64,000 nt of DNA from Pseudomonas putida (GCF_026625125.1 NZ_CP113097.1:4884001-4948000), one strand, 5' to 3'; shown: positions 44,517 through 54,264, counted from the first letter of the stretch. Program-made: numbers and translations. The notes: a model not told the origin generated them from the letters alone.

Positions 44517-47500
44517 ATAGCCGCAACAGCGTATCGGCCTGGTGCATCGACCACCCCATCGCCACATTGCTGTTGACCTTCGCCCTTGTACTGCTCGGCG
44601 CCATCGCCTTTCCACGGCTGCCCGTGGCGCCCTTGCCGGAAGCCGACTTCCCGACCATACAAGTCACCGCCCAGTTGCCTGGGGCCAGCCCGGAAACCAT
44701 GGCCTCTTCGGTGGCCACGCCGCTGGAGGTGCAGTTCAGCGCCATCCCCGGCATGACCCAGATGACCAGCAGCAGCGCACTGGGCTCCACCACCCTGATC
44801 CTGCAGTTCACCCTGGACAAGAACATCGACACTGCCGCCCAGGAAGTCCAGGCGGCCATCAACACGGCTACCGCGCGCCTGCCCCAGGACCTGCCCAACC
44901 CACCGACCTGGCGCAAGGTCAACCCAGCCGACAGCCCGGTGCTGGTACTCACCGTCAGCTCCGCGCAGATGCCTGGCAATGACCTCAGCGACTATGCCGA
45001 GACGTTGCTGGCACGCCAGCTGAGCCAGATCGAAGGCGTCGGCCTGATCAACATCACCGGCCAGTTGCGCCCGGCCATCCGTGTGCAGGCGCAGCCGGAA
45101 AAGCTCGCTGCCATGGGCCTTACGCTCGCCGACCTGCGCCAGGCCATCCAGCAGACCAGCCTGAACCTGGCAAAGGGCGCCCTGTATGGCGAGCACAGCG
45201 TGTCGACCATCGCCGCCAACGACCAGCTGTTCCACCCCGAGGACTACGCCAGGCTGATCGTCTCTTACCGCGACGGCGCCCCCGTGCACCTGCAGGACGT
45301 GGCCAAGGTGATCGACGGTGCCGAAAACGCCTACGTCAAAGCCTGGTCCGGCAACCAGCCGGGGCTGAACCTTGTGGTGTTCCGCCAGCCTGGCGCCAAC
45401 ATCGTCGAAACCGTGGACCGCGTGCTCGGCGCCTTGCCCAAGCTGCAGGAGATGCTGCCGGCCTCGGTCGAGGTGTCGGTGCTGCAGGACCGTACCCAGA
45501 CCATCCGCGCGTCGCTGCATGAGGTGGAACTGACGCTGATGATCGCCGTGGCCCTGGTGATCGGGGTGATGGCGCTGTTCCTGCGCCAATGGTCGGCCAC
45601 CCTGGTTGTCTCCAGTGTGCTGGCCGTGTCGTTGATCGCCACGTGCGCACTGATGTACGTGTTCGGTTTCAGCCTGAATAACCTGACCTTGGTGGCCATC
45701 GTCATTGCTGTCGGCTTCGTGGTGGACGACGCCATCGTCGTGGTGGAAAACATCCACCGCCATCTGGAAGCCGGCGAAGACAGCCGCACGGCAGCGCTCA
45801 AAGGGGCAGGCGAGATCGGCTTCACCGTGGTGTCGATCAGCTTCTCGCTGGTTGCCGCGTTCATTCCGCTGCTGTTCATGGGCGGGGTAGTTGGCCGGCT
45901 GTTCAAGGAGTTCGCCCTGACCGCCACCGCTACCATCCTGATTTCGGTGGTCGTGTCGCTGACCCTGGCACCGACCCTGTGCGCCTTGTTAATGCGTCGC
46001 CCGCCCTCGGCACATCAAGGTGGCTTCGGCGAGCGGCTGGTGAAGTGGTACGAAAAGGGCCTGGACCGGGCCCTGGCCCACCAGCGCCTGACCCTCGGCG
46101 TGTTCGGCCTGACCCTGGCCCTGGCTGTGGTGGGTTACGTGGCCATCCCCAAGGGCTTTTTCCCCCTGCAGGACACCGGTTTCATTCTTGGCACCACTGA
46201 AGCGGCGGCGGATGTGTCATACCCGTCGATGATCGACAAGCACCTGGCACTGGCGAAAATCATCGAAACCGACCCCGCCGTGAGGGCCTTCTCCCATTCG
46301 GTGGGCGTTACCGGGAGCAACCAGACCATCGCCAACGGCCGTTTCTGGATCGCCCTCAAGCCCCGCGGCGAGCGCGATGTTTCGGCCAGCGAGCTGATCG
46401 ACCGGCTGCGCCCAAAGCTTGCGCAGGTGCCTGGCGTGGTGCTGTACATGCGTGCCGGCCAGGACATCAACCTCAGCTCCGGCCCGTCACGCACCCAATA
46501 CCAGTACGTGCTCAAGAGCAACGACGGCGTCGCCCTCAACCTGTGGACCCAACGCCTGACCGAGCGCCTGCGCGAAAACCCGGCGTTGCGTGACCTGTCC
46601 AACGACCTGCAACTGGGCGCCAGCGTTACCCGCATCGACATCGACCGCCAGGCGGCGGCCCGTTTCGGCCTGACCACCACCGACGTCGACCAGGCGCTGT
46701 ACGACGCCTTTGGCCAGCGACAGATCAGCGAATTCCAGACCGAGACCAACCAGTACAAGGTGATCCTGGAACTGGACGCACAACAGCGCGGCAAGGCCGA
46801 AAGCCTGAATTTCTTCTACCTGCGCTCGCCGCTGACCAACGAAATGGTGCCGCTGTCAGCCTTGGCGCATGTCGCCGCGCCCAGCACCGGGCCGCTGTCG
46901 ATCAGCCATGACGGTCTGTTCCCGGCCGCCAACCTGTCGTTCAACCTGGCCCCCGGCGTGGCCTTGGGCGATGCGGTGGCGATCCTGGAGCGCACCCAGC
47001 GCGAGCTGGGCATGCCCGATTCGATCAGCGGCAACTTCCAGGGCGCGGCGCAGGCGTTCCAAAGTTCGCTGTCGAGCCAGCCGTGGCTGATCCTCGCCGC
47101 ACTGGTGGCGGTGTACATCATCCTTGGCGTGCTCTACGAGAGCCTGGTGCACCCGCTGACCATCATCTCGACCCTGCCGTCGGCGGGCCTGGGCGCGTTG
47201 ATACTGCTGTGGGCGATGGGCCAGGACTTCAGCATCATGGGCCTGATCGGGGTGGTGCTGCTGATCGGCATCGTCAAGAAGAACGGCATCCTGCTCATCG
47301 ATTTTGCCCTGGAAGCTCAGCGCCAGCGTGGCCTGACGCCGGAGCAGGCCATCCACCAGGCATGCCTGACGCGCTTTCGGCCCATCATCATGACCACCCT
47401 GGCCGCCCTGCTCGGCGCGCTGCCGCTGATGTTCGGCTTTGGCGCCGGTGCCGAGCTGCGCCAGCCGCTGGGTATCGCTGTGGTCGGCGGCCTGCTGGTC

Positions 47501-47605
47501 AGCCAGGCCCTGACGCTGTTCACCACCCCGGTCATATACTTGGCGCTGGAGCGCCTGTTCCATCGCCCCAAGGCCGCCAGCGCGGTCGCGCCGAGTACCC
47601 ACTGA
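44513..47605 (+). CDS. RND multidrug efflux permease (MdtB/MdtC/MuxB-type)
   Basis: 1030 residues, the standard length for hydrophobe/amphiphile RND pumps, with twelve transmembrane segments in two halves. The proton relay Asp pair is visible in GFVVDDAIVVVENIHRHLE (TM4), and the second half has GIVKKNGILLIDFALEAQ and TTLAALLGALPLMFGFGAG. Driven by proton import it should expel drugs or other organic compounds from the periplasm. Two-component genes follow 9 bp downstream; no outer membrane factor is encoded, so the pump probably borrows one. Confidence 0.92.
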   Translation: MNSRNSVSAWCIDHPIATLLLTFALVLLGAIAFPRLPVAPLPEADFPTIQVTAQLPGASPETMASSVATPLEVQFSAIPGMTQMTSSSALGSTTLILQFTLDKNIDTAAQEVQAAINTATARLPQDLPNPPTWRKVNPADSPVLVLTVSSAQMPGNDLSDYAETLLARQLSQIEGVGLINITGQLRPAIRVQAQPEKLAAMGLTLADLRQAIQQTSLNLAKGALYGEHSVSTIAANDQLFHPEDYARLIVSYRDGAPVHLQDVAKVIDGAENAYVKAWSGNQPGLNLVVFRQPGANIVETVDRVLGALPKLQEMLPASVEVSVLQDRTQTIRASLHEVELTLMIAVALVIGVMALFLRQWSATLVVSSVLAVSLIATCALMYVFGFSLNNLTLVAIVIAVGFVVDDAIVVVENIHRHLEAGEDSRTAALKGAGEIGFTVVSISFSLVAAFIPLLFMGGVVGRLFKEFALTATATILISVVVSLTLAPTLCALLMRRPPSAHQGGFGERLVKWYEKGLDRALAHQRLTLGVFGLTLALAVVGYVAIPKGFFPLQDTGFILGTTEAAADVSYPSMIDKHLALAKIIETDPAVRAFSHSVGVTGSNQTIANGRFWIALKPRGERDVSASELIDRLRPKLAQVPGVVLYMRAGQDINLSSGPSRTQYQYVLKSNDGVALNLWTQRLTERLRENPALRDLSNDLQLGASVTRIDIDRQAAARFGLTTTDVDQALYDAFGQRQISEFQTETNQYKVILELDAQQRGKAESLNFFYLRSPLTNEMVPLSALAHVAAPSTGPLSISHDGLFPAANLSFNLAPGVALGDAVAILERTQRELGMPDSISGNFQGAAQAFQSSLSSQPWLILAALVAVYIILGVLYESLVHPLTIISTLPSAGLGALILLWAMGQDFSIMGLIGVVLLIGIVKKNGILLIDFALEAQRQRGLTPEQAIHQACLTRFRPIIMTTLAALLGALPLMFGFGAGAELRQPLGIAVVGGLLVSQALTLFTTPVIYLALERLFHRPKAASAVAPSTH

Positions 47606-47614
47606 GACAAGACC

Positions 47615-48289
47615 ATGCGTGTGCTGATCATCGAAGACGAAGAGAAAACCGCGGACTACCTGCATCGCGGCCTGAGCGAGCAAGGCTTCACTGTCGACCT
47701 CGCGCGGGACGGCATCGATGGCCTGCACCTGGCGCTTGAAGGTGACTATGCGGTGATCGTACTCGATGTGATGCTGCCGGGCCTGGATGGCTATGGCGTG
47801 CTGCGTGCCTTGCGTGCACGCAAGCAGACGCCGGTGATCATGCTCACCGCACGCGAGCGCGTCGAGGACCGCATCCACGGCCTGCGCGAGGGCGCCGACG
47901 ATTACCTGGGCAAGCCGTTCTCCTTCCTTGAACTGGTCGCCCGTCTGCAGGCCCTGACCCGTCGCAGCAGCAGCCATGAACCGCTGCAGGTGCAGGTCGG
48001 CGACCTGTGGATCGACCTGATGGCGCGCAAGGCCAGCCGTGCCGGCCAACGCCTGGACCTGACCGCCAAGGAATTCTCGCTGCTCAGCGTGCTGGCCAGG
48101 CGTCAGGGCGAAATCCTCTCCAAGACCGCCATCGCCGAACTGGTCTGGGACATCAATTTCGACAGCGACGCCAATGTCGTCGAAGTGGCCATCAAGCGCC
48201 TGCGCGCCAAGCTCGACGGGCCATTTGACAACAAGCTGCTGCATACCATTCGAGGCATGGGCTATGTCCTGGAAAACCGTGCCGGTTAA
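47615..48289 (+). CDS. OmpR-family response regulator, heavy-metal-type (CzcR/CopR/CusR-like)
   Basis: 224 residues. Receiver domain with MRVLIIEDEEKTADYL, phospho-acceptor in IVLDVMLPGLDGYGVLRAL, and Lys in YLGKPFSFLELVARL. C-terminal winged helix: DLTAKEFSLLSVLARRQGEI and DSDANVVEVAIKRLRAKLD, GYVLE near the end. The pattern is that of regulators that usually respond to metals, but here it lies 9 bp after a drug-type RND pump, so the signal is uncertain. It overlaps the kinase gene by 26 bp. Confidence 0.92.
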   Translation: MRVLIIEDEEKTADYLHRGLSEQGFTVDLARDGIDGLHLALEGDYAVIVLDVMLPGLDGYGVLRALRARKQTPVIMLTARERVEDRIHGLREGADDYLGKPFSFLELVARLQALTRRSSSHEPLQVQVGDLWIDLMARKASRAGQRLDLTAKEFSLLSVLARRQGEILSKTAIAELVWDINFDSDANVVEVAIKRLRAKLDGPFDNKLLHTIRGMGYVLENRAG

Positions 48290-49676
48290 CTCCCTCGCAT
48301 TGCGCTTGTCGGCGCTGTTCATTCTGGTGGCGATGGGCGTGTTTCTGGTTATCGGCTCGGCCCTTTACCGCCAGGTCGACCATAGCCTGGACATGCTCCC
48401 AGCGGCCGAGCTGGACGCCCGCTTCAGCGTGCTCGAATCCACCCTCAATCGCTACGGTACCCGCGAGCACTGGGCCAAGATCAGTAACAAGCTCAACCTG
48501 CTGAGCGAGGAAGACAAACGTATCCGCTTCTGGGTGGTCGGCAGCGACCCCGCGTTCGAATATGGCCAGCCCAGCGAACAGGTCCGCGCATTCGCCCAAG
48601 GCCCTGAAGGGATGCGCGACCTGCGCCTGCCTGACAGGCCTTACCCTTACAAGGTGCTGGTCAGCGAGTTGCCGGCCCTGGCAGGCCGCCCGCCCCTGCG
48701 GTTTCTGATCGCCATCGATACCGAGACCTTCTGGCAGGCCCAACACAGCCTGCTGGTGGCCATCATCGGGCTGGCGGTGCTCGGCGTGCTGCTGGCCTCG
48801 CTACTGGGCTACTGGGTAGCACGCATCGGCCTGCGCCCGCTGCTGGCGCTGTCCAACGAGGCCCAGGCCTTGGCCCCCCCGCGCCTGGATGGCCGCTTGC
48901 AAACCGTCAACCTGGCCCCGGAACTGGCGCAATTCGCCGGCGCATTCAATGCCGCGCTCGACCGGGTCAGCCAGGCCTATTCGCAGCTGGAAGCGTTCAA
49001 CGCCGACGTTGCCCACGAACTGCGCTCGCCGCTGACCAACCTGATCGGCCAGACCCAGGTCGCCCTCACCCGGGGGCGCAGCGCCGAACACTACTTCGAG
49101 GTGCTGCAATCGAACCTGGAAGAGCTCGAACGCTTGCGCAACATCATCAACGACATGCTGTTCCTGGCCAGCGCCGACCAGGGCAGCAAAGCCACCGCCC
49201 TGACCGAGGTATCGCTGGCCGAAGAAGTGGCCACCACCCTCGATTACCTCGACTACATCCTCGAAGACGCCCAGGTCAGCGTCACCGTCAGCGGCGATGC
49301 CCAGGCCCCCATCGAAAAAGCCCACTTGCGCCGGGCATTGATCAACCTGCTGAACAACGCCGTGCAGCACACCGCGCCGCATCAGGTGATCGGCGTGCAT
49401 ATCGATGCCGGGCTGGAGCAGGTCAGCATTGCCGTGAGCAACCCCGGGCCGGCTATCGACGATGATCACCTGCCACTGCTGTTCGAGCGGTTCTATCGGG
49501 TGGATGCGGCACGCAGCAACAGTGGCGGGGGCAACCATGGGTTGGGGTTGGCCATCGTCAAGGCGATTGCCTTGATGCATGGGGGCGAAGTTTTCGTGCG
49601 CAGCGAGGCAGGTGCCAACACCTTCGGCATTCGCCTGCCAAACGCTCAACTGCAGGGTTTTGCGCCGAAGGGGTGA
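48264..49676 (+). CDS. Sensor histidine kinase, partner of the RND-linked regulator
   Basis: 470 residues from the ATG at 48264, which has a GAGG motif upstream and starts 26 bp inside the regulator gene. Two transmembrane segments (about 10-32 and 165-190) enclose a periplasmic domain of about 135 residues; a HAMP region follows. The H-box is DVAHELRSPLTNLIGQ, the N-box INLLNNAVQHTAP, and the G-box NHGLGLAIVKAIA. Unlike CusS/CzcS proteins I see no metal-ligand cluster in the periplasmic part. Confidence 0.92.
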   Translation: MSWKTVPVNSLALRLSALFILVAMGVFLVIGSALYRQVDHSLDMLPAAELDARFSVLESTLNRYGTREHWAKISNKLNLLSEEDKRIRFWVVGSDPAFEYGQPSEQVRAFAQGPEGMRDLRLPDRPYPYKVLVSELPALAGRPPLRFLIAIDTETFWQAQHSLLVAIIGLAVLGVLLASLLGYWVARIGLRPLLALSNEAQALAPPRLDGRLQTVNLAPELAQFAGAFNAALDRVSQAYSQLEAFNADVAHELRSPLTNLIGQTQVALTRGRSAEHYFEVLQSNLEELERLRNIINDMLFLASADQGSKATALTEVSLAEEVATTLDYLDYILEDAQVSVTVSGDAQAPIEKAHLRRALINLLNNAVQHTAPHQVIGVHIDAGLEQVSIAVSNPGPAIDDDHLPLLFERFYRVDAARSNSGGGNHGLGLAIVKAIALMHGGEVFVRSEAGANTFGIRLPNAQLQGFAPKG

Positions 49677-49807
49677 CGGGTTTTGCAGGGATAGTTACCT
49701 TTTGCGCAACAGTGCTTATCGCGCCAGGCGCTGTTTCCAAGGCCATCAAGCGACTAACTTTAGCCCTGTCTCCATTAGCACTTGCAGCGCAAGAAGGTAG
49801 TTTCAAC

Positions 49808-50029
49808 ATGTCCAACAGTATGGGTATTGCCAGCGTTTTCGTTCTGTCTTCCCTGTTGTTGTCGCCCCTGGCCATGGCCGAAGAATCCCCGGCTTTCGTC
49901 GCCCGTAATGCAGAGCTGGCCGCTGTGCACCAGCAAGCCCAAGGGGCTGTCGCGCACAAGGTCGACGCAGGCAAAGATGCAGAACAGACAGCCTCCCGAG
50001 TCCATAGCGACGCCAATGCCGAAGGCTGA
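49808..50029 (+). CDS. Small secreted protein of unknown function
   Basis: 73 residues. Signal peptide MSNSMGIASVFVLSSLLLSP with cleavage after AMA; the mature part of about 48 residues is hydrophilic, Ala/Glu/His-rich and has no cysteine. AAGG lies about 10 nt before the ATG. It is preceded by 131 bp of non-coding sequence after the kinase gene and followed by a good terminator, so it is probably its own transcript. Confidence 0.55.
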   Translation: MSNSMGIASVFVLSSLLLSPLAMAEESPAFVARNAELAAVHQQAQGAVAHKVDAGKDAEQTASRVHSDANAEG

Positions 50030-50103
50030 TCGCGCACCACTACCGCTCCCGTTTCCCCCCGGCTACACCATGGGCACCCCCGGCGCCGATATGTTAGCCT
50101 TTT

Positions 50104-50132
50104 AAAGCCGCTGCCGATCAGCGGCTTTTTTT
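50104..50132 (+). terminator. Rho-independent terminator
   Basis: Stem AAAGCCGCTG/CAGCGGCTTT with a 5-nt loop followed by a run of T. It follows the small secreted protein gene by 75 bp and isolates it from the porin gene. Confidence 0.93.
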
Positions 50133-50233
50133 ATGTGCGTTGACGATCAGCCCGGCCGTTATTTCTCTAACAAGAAAGTTGCACATTCAAAAATAAAAAC
50201 TGCCCCACCGTCAGACCAAAGGAGCTAGTACCG

Positions 50234-51568
50234 GTGCCTTCCGCGTTTCGTTTTACCCCGTTGTTCATTGCATTGACTGCAACGATTCCCTTCGCCGCCC
50301 AGGCAGATGAAGACAAGGCTGATGGCTTCATCGAAGGTTCGTCATTCAACCTGCATTTTCGCAATGCCTACTTCAACCGCGACAACCACAACCGCGGCGT
50401 GCGCGACACCCGCGAGTGGGGCCAGGGCGCGGTTGCCCGCTTCGAATCGGGCTACACGCCCGGCGTAGTCGGCTTTGGCCTCGATGCGCACGCTATGCTG
50501 GGCCTTAAGCTCGATGGCGGTGGCGGCCATGCCGGCACCAGCATCCTGCCCAAGCACGTGAAGGACAACGGTGAACTGGGCGCTGCCCCCCACGCGTTCT
50601 CCACCGCAGGCGCGGCGGTCAAGCTCAAGGCCTTCGACACAGAACTCAAAGCCGGTGACCTGTTCCTGACCAACCCGGTGATCGCCGGTGGCGAAACCCG
50701 CATGCTGCCGCAAACCTTCCGTGGCGTCAGCCTGACCAACACCAGCGTCGACGGCCTGCTGCTCGAAGGCGGCCAGGTCAGTTTCACCAAGCCGTACAAC
50801 CAGAGCGGCCACCGCCGCATCGACACTTACTACGGTTTGCTGGATGAGCAGGACAAAAGCAAGCATCTGAACTGGGCGGGCGCGTCGTGGAGCGGCACCG
50901 AGAACATCACGGCCAACCTTTATGCCGCCGAGCTGAAGGACATCTGGAACCAGTACTACGCTGATTTCGACTACATCTATGTGGTCAACGACCTGGTCAG
51001 CCTCAACCCGGGCGTGCACTTCTACCACACCCAGGACACCGGCCAGGCGCTGCTGGGCAAGATCGACAACAACACCTACAGCGTGCACTTCACCGTCAAC
51101 GCCGGCTACCACAGCGTCACTGCTGCCTACCAGCGGGTCAATGGCGACACGCCGTTCGACTACATCAACCTGGGCGATAGTGTGTACCTGGACAACTCGC
51201 GCATGTACTCGGACTTCAACGCGCCCAACGAGCGTTCGTGGAAGCTGCAGTACGGTTATGATTTCACCGGCCTTGGCATGCCTGGCCTGACCACTAGCGT
51301 GTCGTACTCGCGCGGCGAGGCGGACCTGTCCAAGGCTGACCAGAACAACACCCACTACGACTACTACCGCGCCGACGGCAAGAACGCCCAGCACTGGGAA
51401 CGTGACCTGGATGTGAAGTACGTGTTCCAGGAAGGCGACTTCAAGGACCTGTCGGTACTGGTGCGCTACGCCGTACATCGCGGCGGCCAGGGCTATGCGT
51501 CGATCGACAGCAACAGCGATAACGACGAACTGCGGGTGATCGTCGATTATCCGTTGAACGTGTTCTGA
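50234..51568 (+). CDS. OprD-family outer membrane porin
   Basis: 444 residues from the GTG at 50234 (GGAG 9 nt upstream). Signal peptide ends PFAAQA. The mature N-terminus [20 protein letters not shown] and [16 protein letters not shown] are hallmarks of the OprD family of substrate-specific 18-stranded barrels; the C-terminus ends in Phe (VDYPLNVF), as expected for outer membrane insertion. Members take up amino acids, aromatic acids or other small carboxylates; the substrate here cannot be read from the sequence. It is a single gene, followed by REP elements. Confidence 0.93.
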   Translation: MPSAFRFTPLFIALTATIPFAAQADEDKADGFIEGSSFNLHFRNAYFNRDNHNRGVRDTREWGQGAVARFESGYTPGVVGFGLDAHAMLGLKLDGGGGHAGTSILPKHVKDNGELGAAPHAFSTAGAAVKLKAFDTELKAGDLFLTNPVIAGGETRMLPQTFRGVSLTNTSVDGLLLEGGQVSFTKPYNQSGHRRIDTYYGLLDEQDKSKHLNWAGASWSGTENITANLYAAELKDIWNQYYADFDYIYVVNDLVSLNPGVHFYHTQDTGQALLGKIDNNTYSVHFTVNAGYHSVTAAYQRVNGDTPFDYINLGDSVYLDNSRMYSDFNAPNERSWKLQYGYDFTGLGMPGLTTSVSYSRGEADLSKADQNNTHYDYYRADGKNAQHWERDLDVKYVFQEGDFKDLSVLVRYAVHRGGQGYASIDSNSDNDELRVIVDYPLNVF

Positions 51569-51583
51569 CCTGAGGCCGGCGAT

Positions 51584-51783
51584 AGCCTGGGGCCGCTTCG
51601 CGACCCATCGCCGGCAAGCCGGCTCCCACCGGGACCGCGCCAGCTTTTAGACGTTGAGCATCACAGTTCCTGCCACAGGACGGGCGTCTACTTCTGGAAA
51701 TTGGCGAAGCGCAGACCTGAAGAGCTGCGCGGTCGCGGTGGGAGCCGGCTTGCCGGCGATGGGCTGCGCAGCAGCCCCCTGCT
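51584..51783. repeat. Pair of inverted REP elements upstream of the diguanylate cyclase
   Basis: Units at about 51589-51632 (ggggccgcttcgcgacc then catcgccggcaagccggct) and 51735-51778 (inverted, followed by gctgcgcagcagc). The sequence between them resembles the spacer of the 215-bp array (ctgcgcggtcgcggt), so it is the same composite element. The 303-bp gap also contains the start region of the next gene. Confidence 0.85.
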
Positions 51784-51871
51784 CGATTCCGTCGGACAAA
51801 TCTTGTCCGACAATCACCACTTCCCTAGAATATCGCCCGCCGCAACCGGCCCTGCCTCAGCAGTAGCGCGA

Positions 51872-53368
51872 ATGCCCACTCGATTACCGCGTCTCGCCCT
51901 CTACAGGTCGCACCCCGAACTGATCCTCAATCTGGGCAGTTGCATCGCCGTGCTCGCCATCGTGGGCATCGTCGGTTACCTGCTGGGGCGTGAGCGTGAG
52001 AGTGTCGAACAATCGGCCGTGCGCTCCTCCAGCAATATCGTCCAACTGATCGAAAGCGACATTCTGCGCAACGTCGAACTTTATGACCAATCCCTGCGCG
52101 GGCTGATCTGGGCCGTGCAGCACCCCGAACTGCTGCAGGTCACGCCCAGCCTGCGCCAGCAGATCCTTTTCAACCAGACCTTCGCGGCCCCGGTGCGCGG
52201 CGATATTCTGTGGCTCGATGCCAATGGCGACGTCGTGGCCGACTCCACCAGCGTGACCCCGCGCCAAGCCAATTTCGCCGATACCTTCGACTTCCGGGCC
52301 CATCGCCGCGACCCTGACCTGGGGTTGTTGATCAGCCCGCCATTCAAGGCGCGGCTCGGCGACCTTGACTGGTGCATCAGTTTCAGCCGGCGCATCCCCG
52401 CAGCCGATGGCAGCTTTGCCGGGCTGGCCGCCGGCGCCCTGCGCCTCTCCTATTTCAACGAACTGTTCCAGCGCCTTGATATCGGCCATGAAAGCAGCAT
52501 CAACCTGCTCAACGTCGATGGCCAACTGCTCGCCCGCCAGCCACAACGCGACCAAGACCCGTTGATCGGCACCAGCTTCGCCGACCGGCCCAACTTCAAG
52601 CGCATCCTCGGCGAGCGCAGCGGCAGCTTTACAGCCCGCTCCAGTTTCTATGGCACCCAGCGCATGTACACCTTCGCCCGGGTCTCCGACCTGCCGTTGA
52701 TCGTACTGGTGGTGCACTCAAGCGATGAGGTGTTCCAGTCATGGCGCCGCACGGCGTTGGTGGTCAGTATCGCCACCGGCGTGCTGTGCATCGGTATTCT
52801 CTGGCTTACCCTGCTGCTGGGTCGCGAATTGCGCCGCAGGCATGAGGCTGAACAGGGCCTGGCCACATTGGCGGCAACCGATAGCCTGACCGGCCTGGCC
52901 AACCGCCGCCGTCTGGATCAGGTGCTGCGCCAGGAATGGGCGCGCGCCCAGCGCAACCGTAAACCGTTGGCCGTGCTGATGGTGGATGTGGATCACTTCA
53001 AGGCATTCAACCAGCGCCACGGGCACGCCGGGGGCGATCATGCGTTACGAGAAGTGGCCAAGACGATCGAACAGTGCATACGACGCCCGGCAGACTTGGC
53101 GGCGCGATACGGGGGGGAGGAATTTCAAGTGGTTTTGCCGGAAACCGAACTGTCCGGTGCCCGTCTGCTGGCGGAGAGGATCCGTACCCATGTCGAGGCA
53201 CTGGCACCTTTTGCCGATGATGCACACGCGGTGACGGTGAGCATCGGCATCAGCGTCCACACCCCCGGCACCCAGCAAGATCTGGCGACCATGCTGGGTG
53301 CCGCGGATGAGGCGCTCTACCGGGCCAAAGCCAAGGGCCGAAACCGGGTAGAGGGCCCTGAGGATTAG
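51872..53368 (+). CDS. Membrane-bound diguanylate cyclase (GGDEF domain)
   Basis: 498 residues from the ATG at 51872; the frame is open further upstream through the REP element but that extension is not protein-like. TM1 (about 20-40) and TM2 (about 295-315) enclose a periplasmic sensor region of about 250 residues that looks like a Cache-type domain. The GGDEF domain has ATDSLTGLANRRRLDQ, VDVDHFKAFNQRHGHAGGD and the active site RYGGEEF, so it should make c-di-GMP. An inhibitory I-site, RPAD, lies five residues before GGEEF, predicting product feedback. The stop overlaps the convergent gene by 4 bp. Confidence 0.93.
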   Translation: MPTRLPRLALYRSHPELILNLGSCIAVLAIVGIVGYLLGRERESVEQSAVRSSSNIVQLIESDILRNVELYDQSLRGLIWAVQHPELLQVTPSLRQQILFNQTFAAPVRGDILWLDANGDVVADSTSVTPRQANFADTFDFRAHRRDPDLGLLISPPFKARLGDLDWCISFSRRIPAADGSFAGLAAGALRLSYFNELFQRLDIGHESSINLLNVDGQLLARQPQRDQDPLIGTSFADRPNFKRILGERSGSFTARSSFYGTQRMYTFARVSDLPLIVLVVHSSDEVFQSWRRTALVVSIATGVLCIGILWLTLLLGRELRRRHEAEQGLATLAATDSLTGLANRRRLDQVLRQEWARAQRNRKPLAVLMVDVDHFKAFNQRHGHAGGDHALREVAKTIEQCIRRPADLAARYGGEEFQVVLPETELSGARLLAERIRTHVEALAPFADDAHAVTVSIGISVHTPGTQQDLATMLGAADEALYRAKAKGRNRVEGPED

Positions 53369-53841
53369 GAGCGGGCGCGTGCGGCGTTGCGCAGTGCCTT
53401 CACCTGGTCATGGTTACGCTGTACGCCCTGCAGTTGCTTTTCAACGAGCATATAGCTCTGGTCGGTGGCAGAACGGCCCAGCTTGACCAGTTTCTCACGG
53501 GCTTCCTTGTAGGCTTTGAGGGCATGGTCTTCGCCGCGTTCTACTTCGTTGAGCACGGCCTCGTCATCCTTACCGGTAACCATCGACTTCAGGTTCACCC
53601 AGCCGCGGTGCAGGTCGCCGCTGATGCTGGTGGAGGTTTCCGGGTCGCCGCCCAGGCGACGCACTTCACTCTGCAGTTCGCTTGCTGCATTGCCGCACTC
53701 GCCAGCGCGTTGGGCGAAGAAGGATTTCAGCTCCGGGTTTTTCACATCCTCAGCCGAAGTTCTGAAGCCTTTCTCGCCGTCCTTGCTGTACTCGATCAGG
53801 TCGTTAAGCACGTTGATTACGTCTTTGTTGAGGTCGCTCAT
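53365..53841 (-). CDS. PA2169-family four-helix-bundle protein (DUF2383)
   Basis: 158 residues from the ATG at 53841, which has an AAGGAG site. No signal peptide. The sequence is a ferritin-like helical bundle of the PA2169 type (LNDLIEYSKDGEKGFRTSAE, SFFAQRAGECGNAASELQSE, and NEVERGEDHALKAYKEA). The family is linked in pseudomonads to stress and stationary phase, but its function is unknown. It converges on the diguanylate cyclase gene with a 4-bp overlap. Confidence 0.85.
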   Translation of the reverse strand: MSDLNKDVINVLNDLIEYSKDGEKGFRTSAEDVKNPELKSFFAQRAGECGNAASELQSEVRRLGGDPETSTSISGDLHRGWVNLKSMVTGKDDEAVLNEVERGEDHALKAYKEAREKLVKLGRSATDQSYMLVEKQLQGVQRNHDQVKALRNAARARS

Positions 53842-54042
53842 GGCTGTAACTCCTTGGCAGGTAATAGTCATGTAAACAGGAGCAGCCTTCGTGCCAAACC
53901 GACCATTAAATAAAAATTCTTAAAAAACAATAAGTTGCTTGAAGAGTGGAAACCATGGAAAACGGCGTTATGCATGATTGCCGCTTGGGTGCTCGTGCAG
54001 ATTGCAGTATGGTCGGCGCACGTCTACTGCCAGGTCTTACCG

Positions 54043-54264
54043 ATGAAACCGGAAACCCTCGAACTGCTGGTAATCCGCACCATGCCCTTTGGCAAATACC
54101 AAGGCCGGATCATCGCCGACTTGCCGGGTGACTACCTGGCATGGTTTGCGCGCAAGGGGTTTCCGGCGGGTGAGCTGGGCGGGTTGCTGGCGTTGATGCA
54201 CGAGGTCGATCACAACGGCCTGGGGGATCTGCTGGTGCCGCTGCGGCAAAAGCACCGGCGCTGA
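54043..54264 (+). CDS. DUF3820 family protein (putative quorum-sensing-regulated virulence factor family)
   Basis: 73 residues from the ATG at 54043. The sequence is nearly all DUF3820 domain: RTMPFGKYQGRIIADLPGDY, LAWFARKGFPAGELGGLLAL, then HEVDHNGLGDLL. The family (PF12843) is small and cytoplasmic with no established reaction. The open frame continues upstream to a TTG at 53935 and would add a hydrophobic segment (CMIAAWVLVQIAVW), but that start lacks support. The upstream 100 bp are AT-rich relative to the rest and may hold the promoter. Confidence 0.8.
   Translation: MKPETLELLVIRTMPFGKYQGRIIADLPGDYLAWFARKGFPAGELGGLLALMHEVDHNGLGDLLVPLRQKHRR

Noticed and set aside
51701..51871. Longer start for the diguanylate cyclase through the REP element
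   Set aside because: The extension is encoded by repeat DNA (LAGDGLRSSP-type) found out of frame elsewhere; the ATG at 51872 precedes the first membrane segment.
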